Part shown: positions 15,917 through 24,694 of the stretch, piece by piece
Layout: the number at the start of each line of letters is the position of its first letter
How positions within the stretch are numbered: position 1 is the stretch's first letter
Assembly (NCBI GenBank): GCA_027030485.1
Contig: JALVEY010000173.1
Span: 1 to 53,070, forward strand
Length of the DNA: 53,070 nucleotides
Origin: Persephonella sp.
GTDB taxonomy: Bacteria > Aquificota > Aquificia > Aquificales > Hydrogenothermaceae
Direction of reading: 5' to 3'
Notes under the pieces: model-generated
Databases searched by the model: none
What the model was told of the DNA's origin: nothing
The model's input: only the letters and a program-made list of their open reading frames with translations
Position numbers and translations under genes: made by a program

Positions 15917-17222
15917 AGCTTAATCCCTCTTTTCTTATTTTTTCTATAAGATTTTCAAGCTGTTCAACACTTTCTTTAAAGTTTACTTTTAGATTCATGT
16001 CTTGCTTTATAAACTCCTCCATATCTCTGTGCATTTTTATAGCAAGGTCTATCTTTGGCGTTGTTCCTTTTTTATACAACCCTAAGTTAATCATGTCTTC
16101 AGACTCTCTGTAGGTTGTTTCCAGATCCATAAATATCGCCTGATATTTTAATATATCGTCATCAACAAGCTGTGGCATTAATCTGCTAACACTTTTTAAA
16201 ACATCTATAGCAGGAAATATTCTCTTATTTGCCAGTTCTCTTGACAGAACTATATGACCGTCGAGAAATCCCATAGCTGCATCTGCTACAGGATCCATAC
16301 TTATATCATCTCCCTCAACAAGAACAGTATATATCCCTGTGATGCTGCCTCTGTTAATAAAGTTTCCTGCTTGTTCTATAAACTTAGGAAGAAGAGCAAA
16401 TACAGATGGTGTATAACCTTTTGTTGTTGGAGGTTCTCCTACAGCAAGTCCTATCTCCCTCTGTGCCATAGCAAGCCTTGTAAGGGAGTCAACTAAAAAC
16501 AGGACATCTTTACCCATATTTGAGAAGTAGTTTGCTATAGCTACCGCTGTATAAACGGCTCTTATCTTCGCAAGGGGAGGTTGATCTGATGTGGCAACCA
16601 CGACTACAGATTTTCTCAAACCTTCATCACCAAGATTATCCTCAATAAATTCTCTTACCTCTCTTCCTCTTTCTCCAACAAGCACAATAACATTAACGTC
16701 TGCTTCTGTATATCTTGAAATCATACCAAGCAGTGTACTTTTCCCAACTCCTGCCCCTGCGAAGATTCCTATTCTCTGTCCTTTTCCTATTGTTAAAAGG
16801 GCGTTTATTGATCTTATTCCTACATCAAGAGGTTGTGTTATTCTTGCCCTTTTTAATGGGTTTACTATCTCATTTTTCAGGTAGTACTGGTAAGAGGCAA
16901 CAAAATCATCCCTATTTAAAGGTTTTCCAAATGGATCGACAACACAACCTAAAAGGTCTTCTCCTACTCCTATACTGACAGGTTCTTGGCTCGACTCTAT
17001 CCAGCTTCCAACAGAGATCCCTTTTGTGTCGTCATAAGCCATAAGCAAGGTTTTTCCCTCTTTAAATCCCACTACTTCAGCCTCAATCTTATTTTCCAAA
17101 ATACATGAATCACCGATAGATACCTTTGGAAGATATGCTTCAATGATGGGTCCTGTTACTCCTGTTATCTTTCCTTTTATCTTATAACGGGGAATTCTTT
17201 TTAATCTCTCTTTTAATTTCAT
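15894..17222 (-). CDS. fliI: Flagellum-specific ATPase FliI
   Basis: The protein is 442 aa. Walker A is at about 155-163 (AGAGVGKST), followed by VIVLVGERGREVREFIEDNL and the Walker B strand DVLFLVDSLTRLAMAQREI, then GEPPTTKGYTPSVFALLPK. All are typical of type III/F1-beta-like export ATPases. FliI hexamers at the gate unfold and deliver substrates with FliH and FliJ. The start overlaps fliH by 41 nt. A fliJ gene does not follow it; the best candidate is at 8358. Confidence 0.96.
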   Translation of the reverse strand: MKLKERLKRIPRYKIKGKITGVTGPIIEAYLPKVSIGDSCILENKIEAEVVGFKEGKTLLMAYDDTKGISVGSWIESSQEPVSIGVGEDLLGCVVDPFGKPLNRDDFVASYQYYLKNEIVNPLKRARITQPLDVGIRSINALLTIGKGQRIGIFAGAGVGKSTLLGMISRYTEADVNVIVLVGERGREVREFIEDNLGDEGLRKSVVVVATSDQPPLAKIRAVYTAVAIANYFSNMGKDVLFLVDSLTRLAMAQREIGLAVGEPPTTKGYTPSVFALLPKFIEQAGNFINRGSITGIYTVLVEGDDISMDPVADAAMGFLDGHIVLSRELANKRIFPAIDVLKSVSRLMPQLVDDDILKYQAIFMDLETTYRESEDMINLGLYKKGTTPKIDLAIKMHRDMEEFIKQDMNLKVNFKESVEQLENLIEKIRKEGLSYGINWDQ

Positions 17223-17856
17223 CTTTCAAAATATTCACTTTTTCTTTAAATCTACTCTCAAACTGGACATTTTCAATCTTTACTGTGAAATCCCCCCCTT
17301 CAAAATCCTTTCTTTCTACTATTTTTATATTTTCAACCTGAAAATCTATGAAGGATTTTAATTGCGGCGAAACCTCAACTGTTATTTCAGGTGCTATTTT
17401 TAGATCTTCTATGATTTTTTTTATTTCTTCTGATACATATTCAGCATTTTCAGGATTTATATAAAGATATTCCATTATTTCTTCTAAAACTGAGAGTATA
17501 AGTTCATCAATAAACTCTATATGTTTCTTATATCTGTCTTTTACTTCTTTTAAGAATGTTAACACCTGTTTTTTTACTTTTTCCTGTTCTATTCCATATT
17601 CCCTCTCTTTTTCTTCTAATGCTTTCTTTAACCTATCCTCAAACTCTGCTGTAAGGGTTTTTTCTACCTCTTCACTTGCTTTTTTATAACCTTCCTCAAA
17701 ACCTTTTTCGTATGATTGTTGTATCTTTCTTTCAAAATCTTTTTCTAATTTTTTTATCTGATCCTGGTAAAATTTTTCCAATTCCTCTTTTGAAAGTTCT
17801 TTTGAGTTAGGTTTGTTTAAAGATCTTCCAAAATCTTCAAGATCAAGGGATGGCAT
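17182..17856 (-). CDS. fliH: Flagellar assembly protein FliH
   Basis: The protein is 224 aa: a long charged coiled coil (about 20-110) with glycine-spaced turns (YEKGFEEGYKKASEEVEKTL) and a C-terminal FliH/HrpE domain ending in KIENVQFESRF. FliH binds FliI as a dimer and docks it to FliN in the C ring. It lies between fliF and fliI as expected. Sequence identity in this family is low, so the call uses pattern plus position. Confidence 0.88.
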   Translation of the reverse strand: MPSLDLEDFGRSLNKPNSKELSKEELEKFYQDQIKKLEKDFERKIQQSYEKGFEEGYKKASEEVEKTLTAEFEDRLKKALEEKEREYGIEQEKVKKQVLTFLKEVKDRYKKHIEFIDELILSVLEEIMEYLYINPENAEYVSEEIKKIIEDLKIAPEITVEVSPQLKSFIDFQVENIKIVERKDFEGGDFTVKIENVQFESRFKEKVNILKDEIKREIKKNSPL

Positions 17857-17857
17857 A

Positions 17858-19441
17858 TCATCTACCTTCTTCTTTTAGCCATTTACTAACGAGATCGGCT
17901 ATAAGTTCTGGTGATTCTTCTGCAATTTCAATAAGTTTCTGAAATGCCGGTTCCTTTTCAAGTCTGTACTCTTCCCCCTTCTCATGCATCGCATAAACAC
18001 CTGCTGCCATCTCTGGAGTAACCCCTGGTGGTAAAACCATTTCCTCTTTTTTCTTTTTCTTTAATGTTTTCAATACCATAAAAACTGCAACTATTAGTAT
18101 AAGCAGAACAAGAACAGCTATTCCACCGATTATTATATAATTCTGAATTGGTGGTTTTTCTTCTTTTTTCTCGGATTTTACCTCAAAAGGAACACTTACC
18201 ACTGTGATCTGATCTCCTCTTTTAGGATCATAGCCTATGGCACTTTTTATTAAAGTTTCGTATGTTTTTATCTCTTCTGGAGAGCGGGGGATAAACTTGT
18301 ATGATGTGTTTCCTTCTTTATCTATCTGTTTTTCATACTTTCCGTCTATAAGAACGCCTACGCTCAGCCTTTTTATTTTAAACACATTTTTGTCAGTGCT
18401 TATGTAGCTTTTCGTTATTTCATAATTTTTTGTCTGATCTTTTTTGGAATTATTTCTCGTAAGAACGGTCTGGCTTCCCTGCATTACGGGAGGAACATTT
18501 GTTGGTGTTCCCGGTGGTGTTACAGCAGGGGTTTCTGTTTCCTGTATCTTTTCCTGAATTTTTCTTTCACTTACAACAGCAACTTTATCAGGATCAACTA
18601 TCTCATCTTTTTGCTGAACCTTTCCTATCTCAAGCTCTACAGATGCTCTTACAACAACTTTGTCTGATCCGAGAGCTTTTGCAAGCATTGACTGGACATT
18701 TCTTTCTATCTGTTTTTCCAGTCTTTTCTTTAGCTGAACAGTTTTGTCTGTGGCAGCAAGCTGTGATTCCTCATCAAGCAGATCAGAAAGTACTCTTCCC
18801 CTATTATCAACTACTGTAACATTTTCTTTTTTTAATCTGGGGACGGCGTGGGAAACGAGAAAAACGACAGCTTTCACCTGCTCTTTTGTAAGGTCTTTTC
18901 CAGGCCAGAGTTTAAGAACGACTGATGCTTTTGGTTCTTCTTCTTCCCTAACAAATATAGATTCTTTCGGAAGGGCTATGTTAACTCTGACATCCTGAAC
19001 AGGATCAAGTTGTCTTATGGTTCTTGCGAGCTCTCCTTCTAATGCCCGTAGATAATTGACATTCTCCTGAAACTGGGTTATCCCCATCTTTGGTTCTTCG
19101 AATATCTCGAAACCGACTGTCTGACTTGATGGCAAACCTTTGGCTGCGAGTTTTAATCTAATTTCATGGACTTTGTCTTTTGGAACCATTATGATGCTTC
19201 CGTTTCCTTCTACCTTGTAAGGAATGTTTTCTTCCTGAAGAACGGTAAGTATCCTGCCTGCATCATCTGGAGATAGGTTGGTGTACAAAACTCCGTAGTT
19301 TATTGATGTTGTTGTCCTGTATGCCACATAACCAAGTATAGAGATAAGTAAAAGGCCAGCGGTTATCAGAGCTATATTTTTTGGTGTTGCGTACTTTTTT
19401 CCTAAGTTTAAAGCCTTTTCTTTAATACTGTTTATGTCCAA
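17858..19441 (-). CDS. fliF: Flagellar MS-ring protein FliF
   Basis: The protein is 527 aa. Two membrane helices frame a large periplasmic part: about 19-41 (NIALITAGLLLISILGYVAY) and about 440-463 (IIIGGIAVLVLLILIVAVFM). Between them lies the YscJ/FliF domain (YGVLYTNLSPDDAGRILTVL, and LEGELARTIRQLDPVQDVRV). The C-terminal cytoplasmic tail (FQKLIEIAEESPELIADLVS then KWLKEE) is the part that binds FliG. FliF forms the base on which the rest assembles. Confidence 0.96.
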   Translation of the reverse strand: MDINSIKEKALNLGKKYATPKNIALITAGLLLISILGYVAYRTTTSINYGVLYTNLSPDDAGRILTVLQEENIPYKVEGNGSIIMVPKDKVHEIRLKLAAKGLPSSQTVGFEIFEEPKMGITQFQENVNYLRALEGELARTIRQLDPVQDVRVNIALPKESIFVREEEEPKASVVLKLWPGKDLTKEQVKAVVFLVSHAVPRLKKENVTVVDNRGRVLSDLLDEESQLAATDKTVQLKKRLEKQIERNVQSMLAKALGSDKVVVRASVELEIGKVQQKDEIVDPDKVAVVSERKIQEKIQETETPAVTPPGTPTNVPPVMQGSQTVLTRNNSKKDQTKNYEITKSYISTDKNVFKIKRLSVGVLIDGKYEKQIDKEGNTSYKFIPRSPEEIKTYETLIKSAIGYDPKRGDQITVVSVPFEVKSEKKEEKPPIQNYIIIGGIAVLVLLILIVAVFMVLKTLKKKKKEEMVLPPGVTPEMAAGVYAMHEKGEEYRLEKEPAFQKLIEIAEESPELIADLVSKWLKEEGR

Positions 19442-19444
19442 ATT

Positions 19445-19729
19445 TTATACCTGCATTCTCATTATTTCTTGATAGCTTTCAAGTGCTTTATTTCTTATCT
19501 CTGTAATAAGTCTTAATGATATATCAGATTTGGCAATCTGGTACATAAGATTTTCAAGATTTTCAACTTTCCCTTCTGCTATCAGTTTTTCTGCCTGCTT
19601 GGCATTCTTCAGATCTGTGTTAACATCTGCAATAAATTCCTGAAGAAGTTCACCAAATGATCCAGATTCTTTGTGTTCTTTCTTCTGGGTGGTAAGCTGC
19701 CCAAAATCCTGAAGTCCTTCTATTCTCAT
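19445..19729 (-). CDS. fliE: Flagellar hook-basal body junction protein FliE
   Basis: The protein is 94 aa. The FliE C-terminal helix pair is clear: FGELLQEFIADVNTDLKNAK, VENLENLMYQIAKSDISLRL and IRNKALESYQEIMRMQV. FliE links the MS ring/export gate to the proximal rod. The flgB-flgC-fliE-fliF order is the standard one. Confidence 0.95.
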   Translation of the reverse strand: MRIEGLQDFGQLTTQKKEHKESGSFGELLQEFIADVNTDLKNAKQAEKLIAEGKVENLENLMYQIAKSDISLRLITEIRNKALESYQEIMRMQV

Positions 19730-19745
19730 GATTTCACCACCTTAT

Positions 19746-20150
19746 TTAAACTTTAATTAACTCAAGGCTTTTAATTAACATATCTTTGTGGGTATTAAAT
19801 GCTGTCAGATTTGCCTCGTATGTTCTGATTGCAGACATCATATCAACCATTTCTCTCAGAGGATCAACATTTGGAAGTCTGACATAACCATCTGCTCCAG
19901 CATCTGGATGTTTTGGATCATATCTCATTTTATAAGGGGAAGGATCTGGTATAACTTTCGCAACCCTAACCTGATAAACACCAGATTCTTTGTCTAAAAT
20001 GGCTTGAAAAACTGGCACTTTTCTTCTATACGGCTGTCCGTTTTCAGCTCTTGTTGAGTTAACATTGGCAAGATTTGAAGATGATATATCTATTCTTATT
20101 CTCTGGGCTGCCATACCTGTTATGGCTGTTTCAAGACCTTTGAATATCAT
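19746..20150 (-). CDS. flgC: Flagellar proximal rod protein FlgC
   Basis: The protein is 134 aa from ATG 20150, which has GGGAGG 7 nt upstream; the ORF-track start at 20165 adds five residues and overlaps flgB. The N-terminal rod signature (GMAAQRIRIDISSSNLANVN) and C-terminal rod helix (MVDMMSAIRTYEANLTAFNT) are both present, with a short loop between them. The product is exported and forms part of the proximal rod. Confidence 0.95.
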   Translation of the reverse strand: MIFKGLETAITGMAAQRIRIDISSSNLANVNSTRAENGQPYRRKVPVFQAILDKESGVYQVRVAKVIPDPSPYKMRYDPKHPDAGADGYVRLPNVDPLREMVDMMSAIRTYEANLTAFNTHKDMLIKSLELIKV

Positions 20151-20161
20151 AGCAACCTCCC

Positions 20162-20539
20162 TCATCTACCAGAGATGGCATATTTAAGCTTTGCCATCTC
20201 TTTCTTCATTGATTCAAGAAGGGTTTTGTACATTATTGAGCTTTCTGCAAGTTTGGCTAACTCCTCCTCAACATTAACCCTATTCTGATCGTATCCTGCA
20301 AAATTTTTCGTGTAAAATTTTTCAATTTTGACCTTTTTTTCAGGAAAAGGATCTAAATGTTTAGGGTGTGTTGTTTTTAGCTTTACCTGCCCTGTCAGGA
20401 TTTTTTCAAACTTCAGATCAACCGGTTTATAAAACGGGGTGTCTGCATTTGCTATGTTACCCTGTATCACTTTGGTTCTTTCAAGAAAATAGGAAGCTTT
20501 TTCTTCAAGAATATTTATATGTGAAAAAAGCTCACTCAT
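20162..20539 (-). CDS. flgB: Flagellar proximal rod protein FlgB
   Basis: The protein is 125 aa. It shows the rod family N-terminus (ILEEKASYFLERTKVIQGNI, ANADTPFYKPVDL) and the C-terminal helix (NVNVEEELAKLAESSIMYKT-like, here NRVNVEEELAKLAESSIMYK). FlgB is the most proximal rod protein above FliE. The start overlaps the end of the TPR-protein gene by 8 nt. Confidence 0.93.
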   Translation of the reverse strand: MSELFSHINILEEKASYFLERTKVIQGNIANADTPFYKPVDLKFEKILTGQVKLKTTHPKHLDPFPEKKVKIEKFYTKNFAGYDQNRVNVEEELAKLAESSIMYKTLLESMKKEMAKLKYAISGR

Positions 20540-22502
20540 TTTCTTTACCTCTTGTTATTTTATAACTTTCAAAGATATTGGTCGCAACTATACTCCATTC
20601 TGTATTACACTTATTTATTTTTTCTGTAATCCTTTCTGCTAATTTATAATTACCTGTTCTTACAGCAGCTATTACTATCCAACTGTTTATATCACAATCT
20701 TTTTTAAGTTTTTCGGATAAAGGGATTAATATCTTTAAAGCTTCACTATACATTCTTTTTTCAAAAAGAATGTAAATAAATTTTCTAAGGAAGATTTTGC
20801 CTAATACTGTTTTTATGTAATAATCTGGAAAGTTTTCTTTTATCTGTTCAACAGTAGTAAAAGCTTTTTCAACCTCTCCTGTTTCTGCATAAACAAAAGC
20901 TTTAAGGAGATTTTTTTCTACAGTTTTTTCTTTACAATAAGTATCTAAGTCTATGGCCAGTTTTTTCTGAATTTTTTTTAAAAAAATAAGGTCTTTTGTA
21001 AGGATTATGTAATACTCACAGTTCCTGTTTTTTATTTTGTTCAGTACTTCAATAGATTGACTGTAATCTTCAAGATTATAATATGCGTCTGCAAGGATCA
21101 GGTATGATCTGTTATCTTTCCATTTTTTTGTAATAAACTTTGCTATTTTAAGGGCGATGTGGTATTTACCACATCTTTTTAATCCGCTATAAAAGTATTC
21201 TATAGTGTCCCGATCAAAAACATCAAAGAAAAACTTCTCATTCGATACAAAAAGTTTACATAGTTTTACACCATTGAGTTTTTTTATTTCAGGTTTCCAT
21301 AACTGGATTAAAAGCTCTTTATGCTCATACTTTAATCTGCTAACATTTACCAAAGAAAGCTCCCATGTTAGTTTTTCAAAAAGTTTTTCAGATTTTGTAT
21401 CTAAAACCAGAAATCCAAAATCTGCAAGGGCGAAAAAACCAACATAATTGTTCCTATTTGATACGAGAGTTCTCAGTACAAAAGGAAGGGGATCTTTGAA
21501 ATCTTTATCCTTCGAAACAAGTAATCTTGCCTGTATCTCTCTATCTTTTTTACCTAAAGCTATCAGTTTTAGTTTTGCTACTATTGATTCTTTAGATTTA
21601 GGGTATTTTTTTAAAAGCTGGTAATAGTAGTTAAAGGCAAGAATTCTGTCCCCTTTTTTCAAGGCTATATCACCTAATCTTAAAAGGGATCTTCTTATTA
21701 CCGATTCGTCTTTAACTATACTTATTATTCTTCTGAAAATCTGTTTTGCAAAATCATATTTTCCAAGTCTATATGCATTTTCTCCAACAATCAGGTAATA
21801 TTCAGGGTTTTGTATAAGATACTCTTCATAACTTTTATAAACAGGAATTAGATATTTTATAGCCTCTTTATAATTTCCTTTCCTGAACTCAACAAGACCT
21901 TTAACAAACTCAAACTCTTTTTTTTCTTTTTCTGAAAGCTGTTCAAGATTAACAAGTACTATATATCTTGTAACTATATCCATATTTTTTAGCCATGCTG
22001 CGGTTCTTAAAATTGCCACTACCGTTTTAAACTGTTTTTTTGGATCGTCAGCTTTGGAGAATGCCATTTTGTAAGATGCCATAGCCATTTCGTACATAAA
22101 CAGATTTTCGTATATATTTCCTTTTGTATAATAAAACTCCCAGTTATATGGATCTTCCACAGTGTACGAATATGTGTTCAGGTAGTACATAGCCTTTTGA
22201 AGAAACTCTTTTAAACCTGTTTTAACTCCAAGATGAAGGTATATTTTCGCTGTAATAAAAAGAGCTTTACCATAAAATGGATTATTCCGATCAGAAAGGA
22301 TGTTTGAAAGTATGTTAAGTGCCGAATAATAAGAACCTCTTCTATACATCTGGACAGCCAGATTGTATCTTTCCTTTAAGATTTCTATCTCTTTTTTTGT
22401 GTATATCTTTCTGTTTTTATATTCCTCTAATTTTTTTTCTTCTGAAAATGAAAAAATTGAAATTAAAACAAGCGAAAGAATAACAATACTAAGCCTTAAC
22501 AT
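20532..22502 (-). CDS. Periplasmic TPR-repeat protein of unknown function within the flagellar operon
   Basis: The protein is 656 aa with a signal peptide (MLRLSIVILSLVLISIFSFS) and no other membrane segment, so it is probably periplasmic. Helical repeats of TPR type recur along its length, for example AKIYLHLG near 90, EMAMASYKMAF near 160, GENAYRLGKYDFAKQIFRRI near 250, GDIALKKGDRILAFNYYYQL near 280, and ADAYYNLEDYSQSIEVLNKI near 475. It overlaps fliK upstream and flgB downstream, so it is co-expressed with the rod and export genes. Periplasmic TPR proteins such as PflA in Campylobacter and FlcA in spirochaetes build scaffolds around the motor; a similar role here is an inference from location and architecture. 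No standard flagellar gene name fits. Confidence 0.85.
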   Translation of the reverse strand: MLRLSIVILSLVLISIFSFSEEKKLEEYKNRKIYTKKEIEILKERYNLAVQMYRRGSYYSALNILSNILSDRNNPFYGKALFITAKIYLHLGVKTGLKEFLQKAMYYLNTYSYTVEDPYNWEFYYTKGNIYENLFMYEMAMASYKMAFSKADDPKKQFKTVVAILRTAAWLKNMDIVTRYIVLVNLEQLSEKEKKEFEFVKGLVEFRKGNYKEAIKYLIPVYKSYEEYLIQNPEYYLIVGENAYRLGKYDFAKQIFRRIISIVKDESVIRRSLLRLGDIALKKGDRILAFNYYYQLLKKYPKSKESIVAKLKLIALGKKDREIQARLLVSKDKDFKDPLPFVLRTLVSNRNNYVGFFALADFGFLVLDTKSEKLFEKLTWELSLVNVSRLKYEHKELLIQLWKPEIKKLNGVKLCKLFVSNEKFFFDVFDRDTIEYFYSGLKRCGKYHIALKIAKFITKKWKDNRSYLILADAYYNLEDYSQSIEVLNKIKNRNCEYYIILTKDLIFLKKIQKKLAIDLDTYCKEKTVEKNLLKAFVYAETGEVEKAFTTVEQIKENFPDYYIKTVLGKIFLRKFIYILFEKRMYSEALKILIPLSEKLKKDCDINSWIVIAAVRTGNYKLAERITEKINKCNTEWSIVATNIFESYKITRGKENE

Positions 22503-24276
22503 TTATTTCTCTATATGATCCTGTAATTTTTTTATCTATTTTTTTTGAATCCGACGAGTAATTTATCTCCCGTTCTTTATTTTTTATTCTAAGGAAGTAG
22601 TTCTCAATACCGCTGTCCTGAATTATGTGGGAGATCTCATCTCTCATACTATAGAGGGACTGGTTTGTCAGATTATGCATCATTAAGACAATATTCATCT
22701 TACTACCTGAATACCTTGCAGACAGGCTAATATCTCCAAACTTAAGGTTAAAAGTTAGCGTCCTGTTAAAACTGTTGTTCTGGTTTATATCTGTATTTTC
22801 CCTGTTTTGTTCAGAGGGTGTGTGCTGGTCAGATTTTTCTGAAAATTCTGAGGCTGCATCTGGGAACTTGTTGATTACAGTGTTTTGAATAGAATTATTC
22901 TGATTTTGTTTAAACTGTTTTTCAATTTTTTGATCTTGTAAATCTAATAGGCTCTGAGAGAGACTGCTTTTACCTGAATTATCTGGATTTTTAGCTAAAT
23001 TTTCTAAAGTATTGCTTTCTTTTACCTGATTGCTGAAACTTGGCTGAAAATAGGGCTTTTTTTCCTTTTTAGATATACCAAAATGATCTATCCTCTCTGG
23101 ATCTTTCCTGATCCTATCTGTACCTTTTTGAGTATGTGGATTTTCTGATATAAAACTTTTTTCTGTAGGCCTTGTATCTCTAAATTCTGATGGAAAACCG
23201 TTTCTTTCTGAGTGTTCTTTAGGAAGGTTATTTTTTTTCTTATCTGTCAACACATTTTTTGATATGTTATTTTCTTTATTGTTCTGTACAAATATCTGGG
23301 GTGAAATGGTAATAGATTTTCTGACTTTATTACTTTCTTCGATTTTAGTTAATAAAACATCAAAAGATTGTGTAGGTTCTTCAGATTTTTGTCTTTCTTT
23401 TTGAACATGGTTTATATCATTAAATAGGATAGGGATAATTTTTTCCTGTCTATTTGTTGGGATGGTTTTTCCAAAAATTAAGCTTTGTACAATCGGTCTA
23501 TCTTTTTTATTTTGGTTAACTGAAAATTCTATGATTATAGTTTTTTCTTCTATATGATTTTCTTGATTTTTTTCAACAGGGTTTTTTAAAAAATCAGATT
23601 CTTTCTTTTGATTTTGCTTTTCAACCGTTGATCTCTTAAGATTATTTTTTATTTCACCTTCAGAGTAAATTAATAGATTATCTTCTCTTTTCTCTAATTT
23701 GTAATGACCTGTTTTCTTAAGATCTATTTTTCTTCCGGATAAGTTCTCCATAGAAAAAGGAATGGATTTTGATCTGTTAATTAATATATTAAAAGTGATT
23801 TTTTCTTTCCTGTGATCGGTAGTTTTAAAAAAGTTATAATCTGTATGGTATGTAAAAAGCTTTTCTGGCTGGAATAAAACTGATTTTCTAATATTTTTGT
23901 TGTAAGTAGGTTTTGGATTTTCTGAAATCTTTATTATGTCTCTTACAGTGTTTGTATCAATAGGAGAGTTTTTTTGATTTGATCTTTTCAAACTATTCAG
24001 ATTATTTTCATCTTCCTTTACTAACTCTAAAGGATTTTCATAATTTGGTTTGTAGGTAGCTTTCGTTATTATGTTTTCCTTCAATGGGTAATAAAAAAAA
24101 GGTGATATTTTCCCAAATGTGGTTTTTTCATTTTTTATTTTTTCAGATGGTTTATTTTTTTGGTATGTGTGTTCTTTCATAGACTCAAATATAGAAGCAA
24201 AAATATCACTTCCTTTTCCAGATTTTTTTACTTTCTTATGGTGAAGCCATTTACCATAAATCTTTGCTATCTGCAT
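22489..24276 (-). CDS. fliK: Flagellar hook-length control protein FliK
   Basis: The protein is 595 aa. About 500 residues are low-complexity, Asn/Lys/Ser/Glu-rich and probably unfolded, which fits a molecular ruler. The last about 90 residues form the FliK C-terminal (Flg_hook) domain: LTFNLKFGDISLSARYSGSK, MNIVLMMHNLTNQSLYSMRD and an IIQDSGIENYFLRI segment. The domain normally contacts FlhB to trigger the export switch. The gene opens the fliK-to-flhB run and overlaps the TPR-protein gene by 14 nt. The N-terminal part is too variable to identify by motif, so the call rests on the C-terminal domain and the operon. Confidence 0.82.
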   Translation of the reverse strand: MQIAKIYGKWLHHKKVKKSGKGSDIFASIFESMKEHTYQKNKPSEKIKNEKTTFGKISPFFYYPLKENIITKATYKPNYENPLELVKEDENNLNSLKRSNQKNSPIDTNTVRDIIKISENPKPTYNKNIRKSVLFQPEKLFTYHTDYNFFKTTDHRKEKITFNILINRSKSIPFSMENLSGRKIDLKKTGHYKLEKREDNLLIYSEGEIKNNLKRSTVEKQNQKKESDFLKNPVEKNQENHIEEKTIIIEFSVNQNKKDRPIVQSLIFGKTIPTNRQEKIIPILFNDINHVQKERQKSEEPTQSFDVLLTKIEESNKVRKSITISPQIFVQNNKENNISKNVLTDKKKNNLPKEHSERNGFPSEFRDTRPTEKSFISENPHTQKGTDRIRKDPERIDHFGISKKEKKPYFQPSFSNQVKESNTLENLAKNPDNSGKSSLSQSLLDLQDQKIEKQFKQNQNNSIQNTVINKFPDAASEFSEKSDQHTPSEQNRENTDINQNNSFNRTLTFNLKFGDISLSARYSGSKMNIVLMMHNLTNQSLYSMRDEISHIIQDSGIENYFLRIKNKEREINYSSDSKKIDKKITGSYREINVKA

Positions 24277-24293
24277 AATATTTCTTTAGATTA

Positions 24294-24321
24294 AATTTAA
24301 TAATGTTTCGTCTATTTGCAA
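24294..24321 (-). promoter_or_regulatory. Weak sigma70-like promoter candidate ahead of fliK
   Basis: On the minus strand TTGCAA (24321-24316) and TAAATT (24299-24294) are 16 nt apart, 18 nt before the fliK start. The ribosome site before fliK is also weak (AAAGAA). I saw no sigma54 -24/-12 pair here. Confidence 0.3.
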
Positions 24322-24336
24322 AACTTAATTAATGTT

Positions 24337-24361
24337 GAAAGTTTAAGGATACTGCAGATAT
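24337..24361 (+). promoter_or_regulatory. Sigma28-like promoter candidate for the YYK repeat gene
   Basis: GAAAGTTT (24337-24344) and GCAGATAT (24354-24361) resemble the FliA boxes TAAAGTTT and GCCGATAA, but the 9-nt spacer is 2 nt shorter than usual. It lies 21 nt upstream of the start at 24383. FliA is encoded next door, so the assignment is plausible but weak. Confidence 0.3.
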
Positions 24362-24382
24362 TTATGAAAGAAGGGTGAGAAT

Positions 24383-24691
24383 ATGAACAGAATTATGATG
24401 TTATCTATACTTGCTGTTATCTTTTTTAGTATTGGAGGTCTATCTTATTATCTGTATGAAAGTCTTTACAAAAAACAATACAAGTATTATAAAGGGGAAA
24501 TAAGGAAAACGCCGAAATACTATAAAGCAAAACCTGAAAAAGCTCCTAATTACTACAAGGGTTCATTAAAAAAAGTTCCTAATTATTACAAAAAGGATAT
24601 AAGGGATCTTCCTAACTACTATAGACCTGAAGGTTCTGTAAAAAAATCAGACAGAGCTTCAAAATTGAAAAGCCTTAAAGAGAACTGGTAA
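24383..24691 (+). CDS. Small membrane-anchored YYK-repeat protein of unknown function
   Basis: The protein is 102 aa, with an AAGGGTGAG ribosome site before ATG 24383. Residues 4-25 form one hydrophobic helix. Residues 34-77 are four back-to-back 11-residue repeats with the pattern [KN]YYK-x3-[REK][KD]-x-P: KYYKGEIRKTP, KYYKAKPEKAP, NYYKGSLKKVP, NYYKKDIRDLP, then a fifth start NYYRPEG. The repeat part is strongly basic and Tyr-rich. The gene is the only plus-strand one inside the flagellar island, wedged between fliK (divergent) and fliA (convergent, 3-nt gap). I do not recognise the family. A cell-envelope or appendage-associated role is conceivable from the anchor and position only. Confidence 0.8.
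   Translation: MNRIMMLSILAVIFFSIGGLSYYLYESLYKKQYKYYKGEIRKTPKYYKAKPEKAPNYYKGSLKKVPNYYKKDIRDLPNYYRPEGSVKKSDRASKLKSLKENW
24482..24613 (+). repeat. Four tandem 33-nt coding repeats in the YYK protein gene
   Basis: These encode the four 11-residue YYK repeats. At the DNA level the copies are diverged (for example TACTATAAA, TACTACAAG, TATTACAAA for the YYK core), so the repeat is kept at the protein level and is not a recent slippage product. Confidence 0.85.
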
Positions 24692-24694
24692 TTT

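Noticed and set aside
24482-24613. Tandem repeats considered as a CRISPR-like array
   Set aside because: Units are 33 nt with no spacers, in frame, and encode a repeated peptide, so they are coding repeats.
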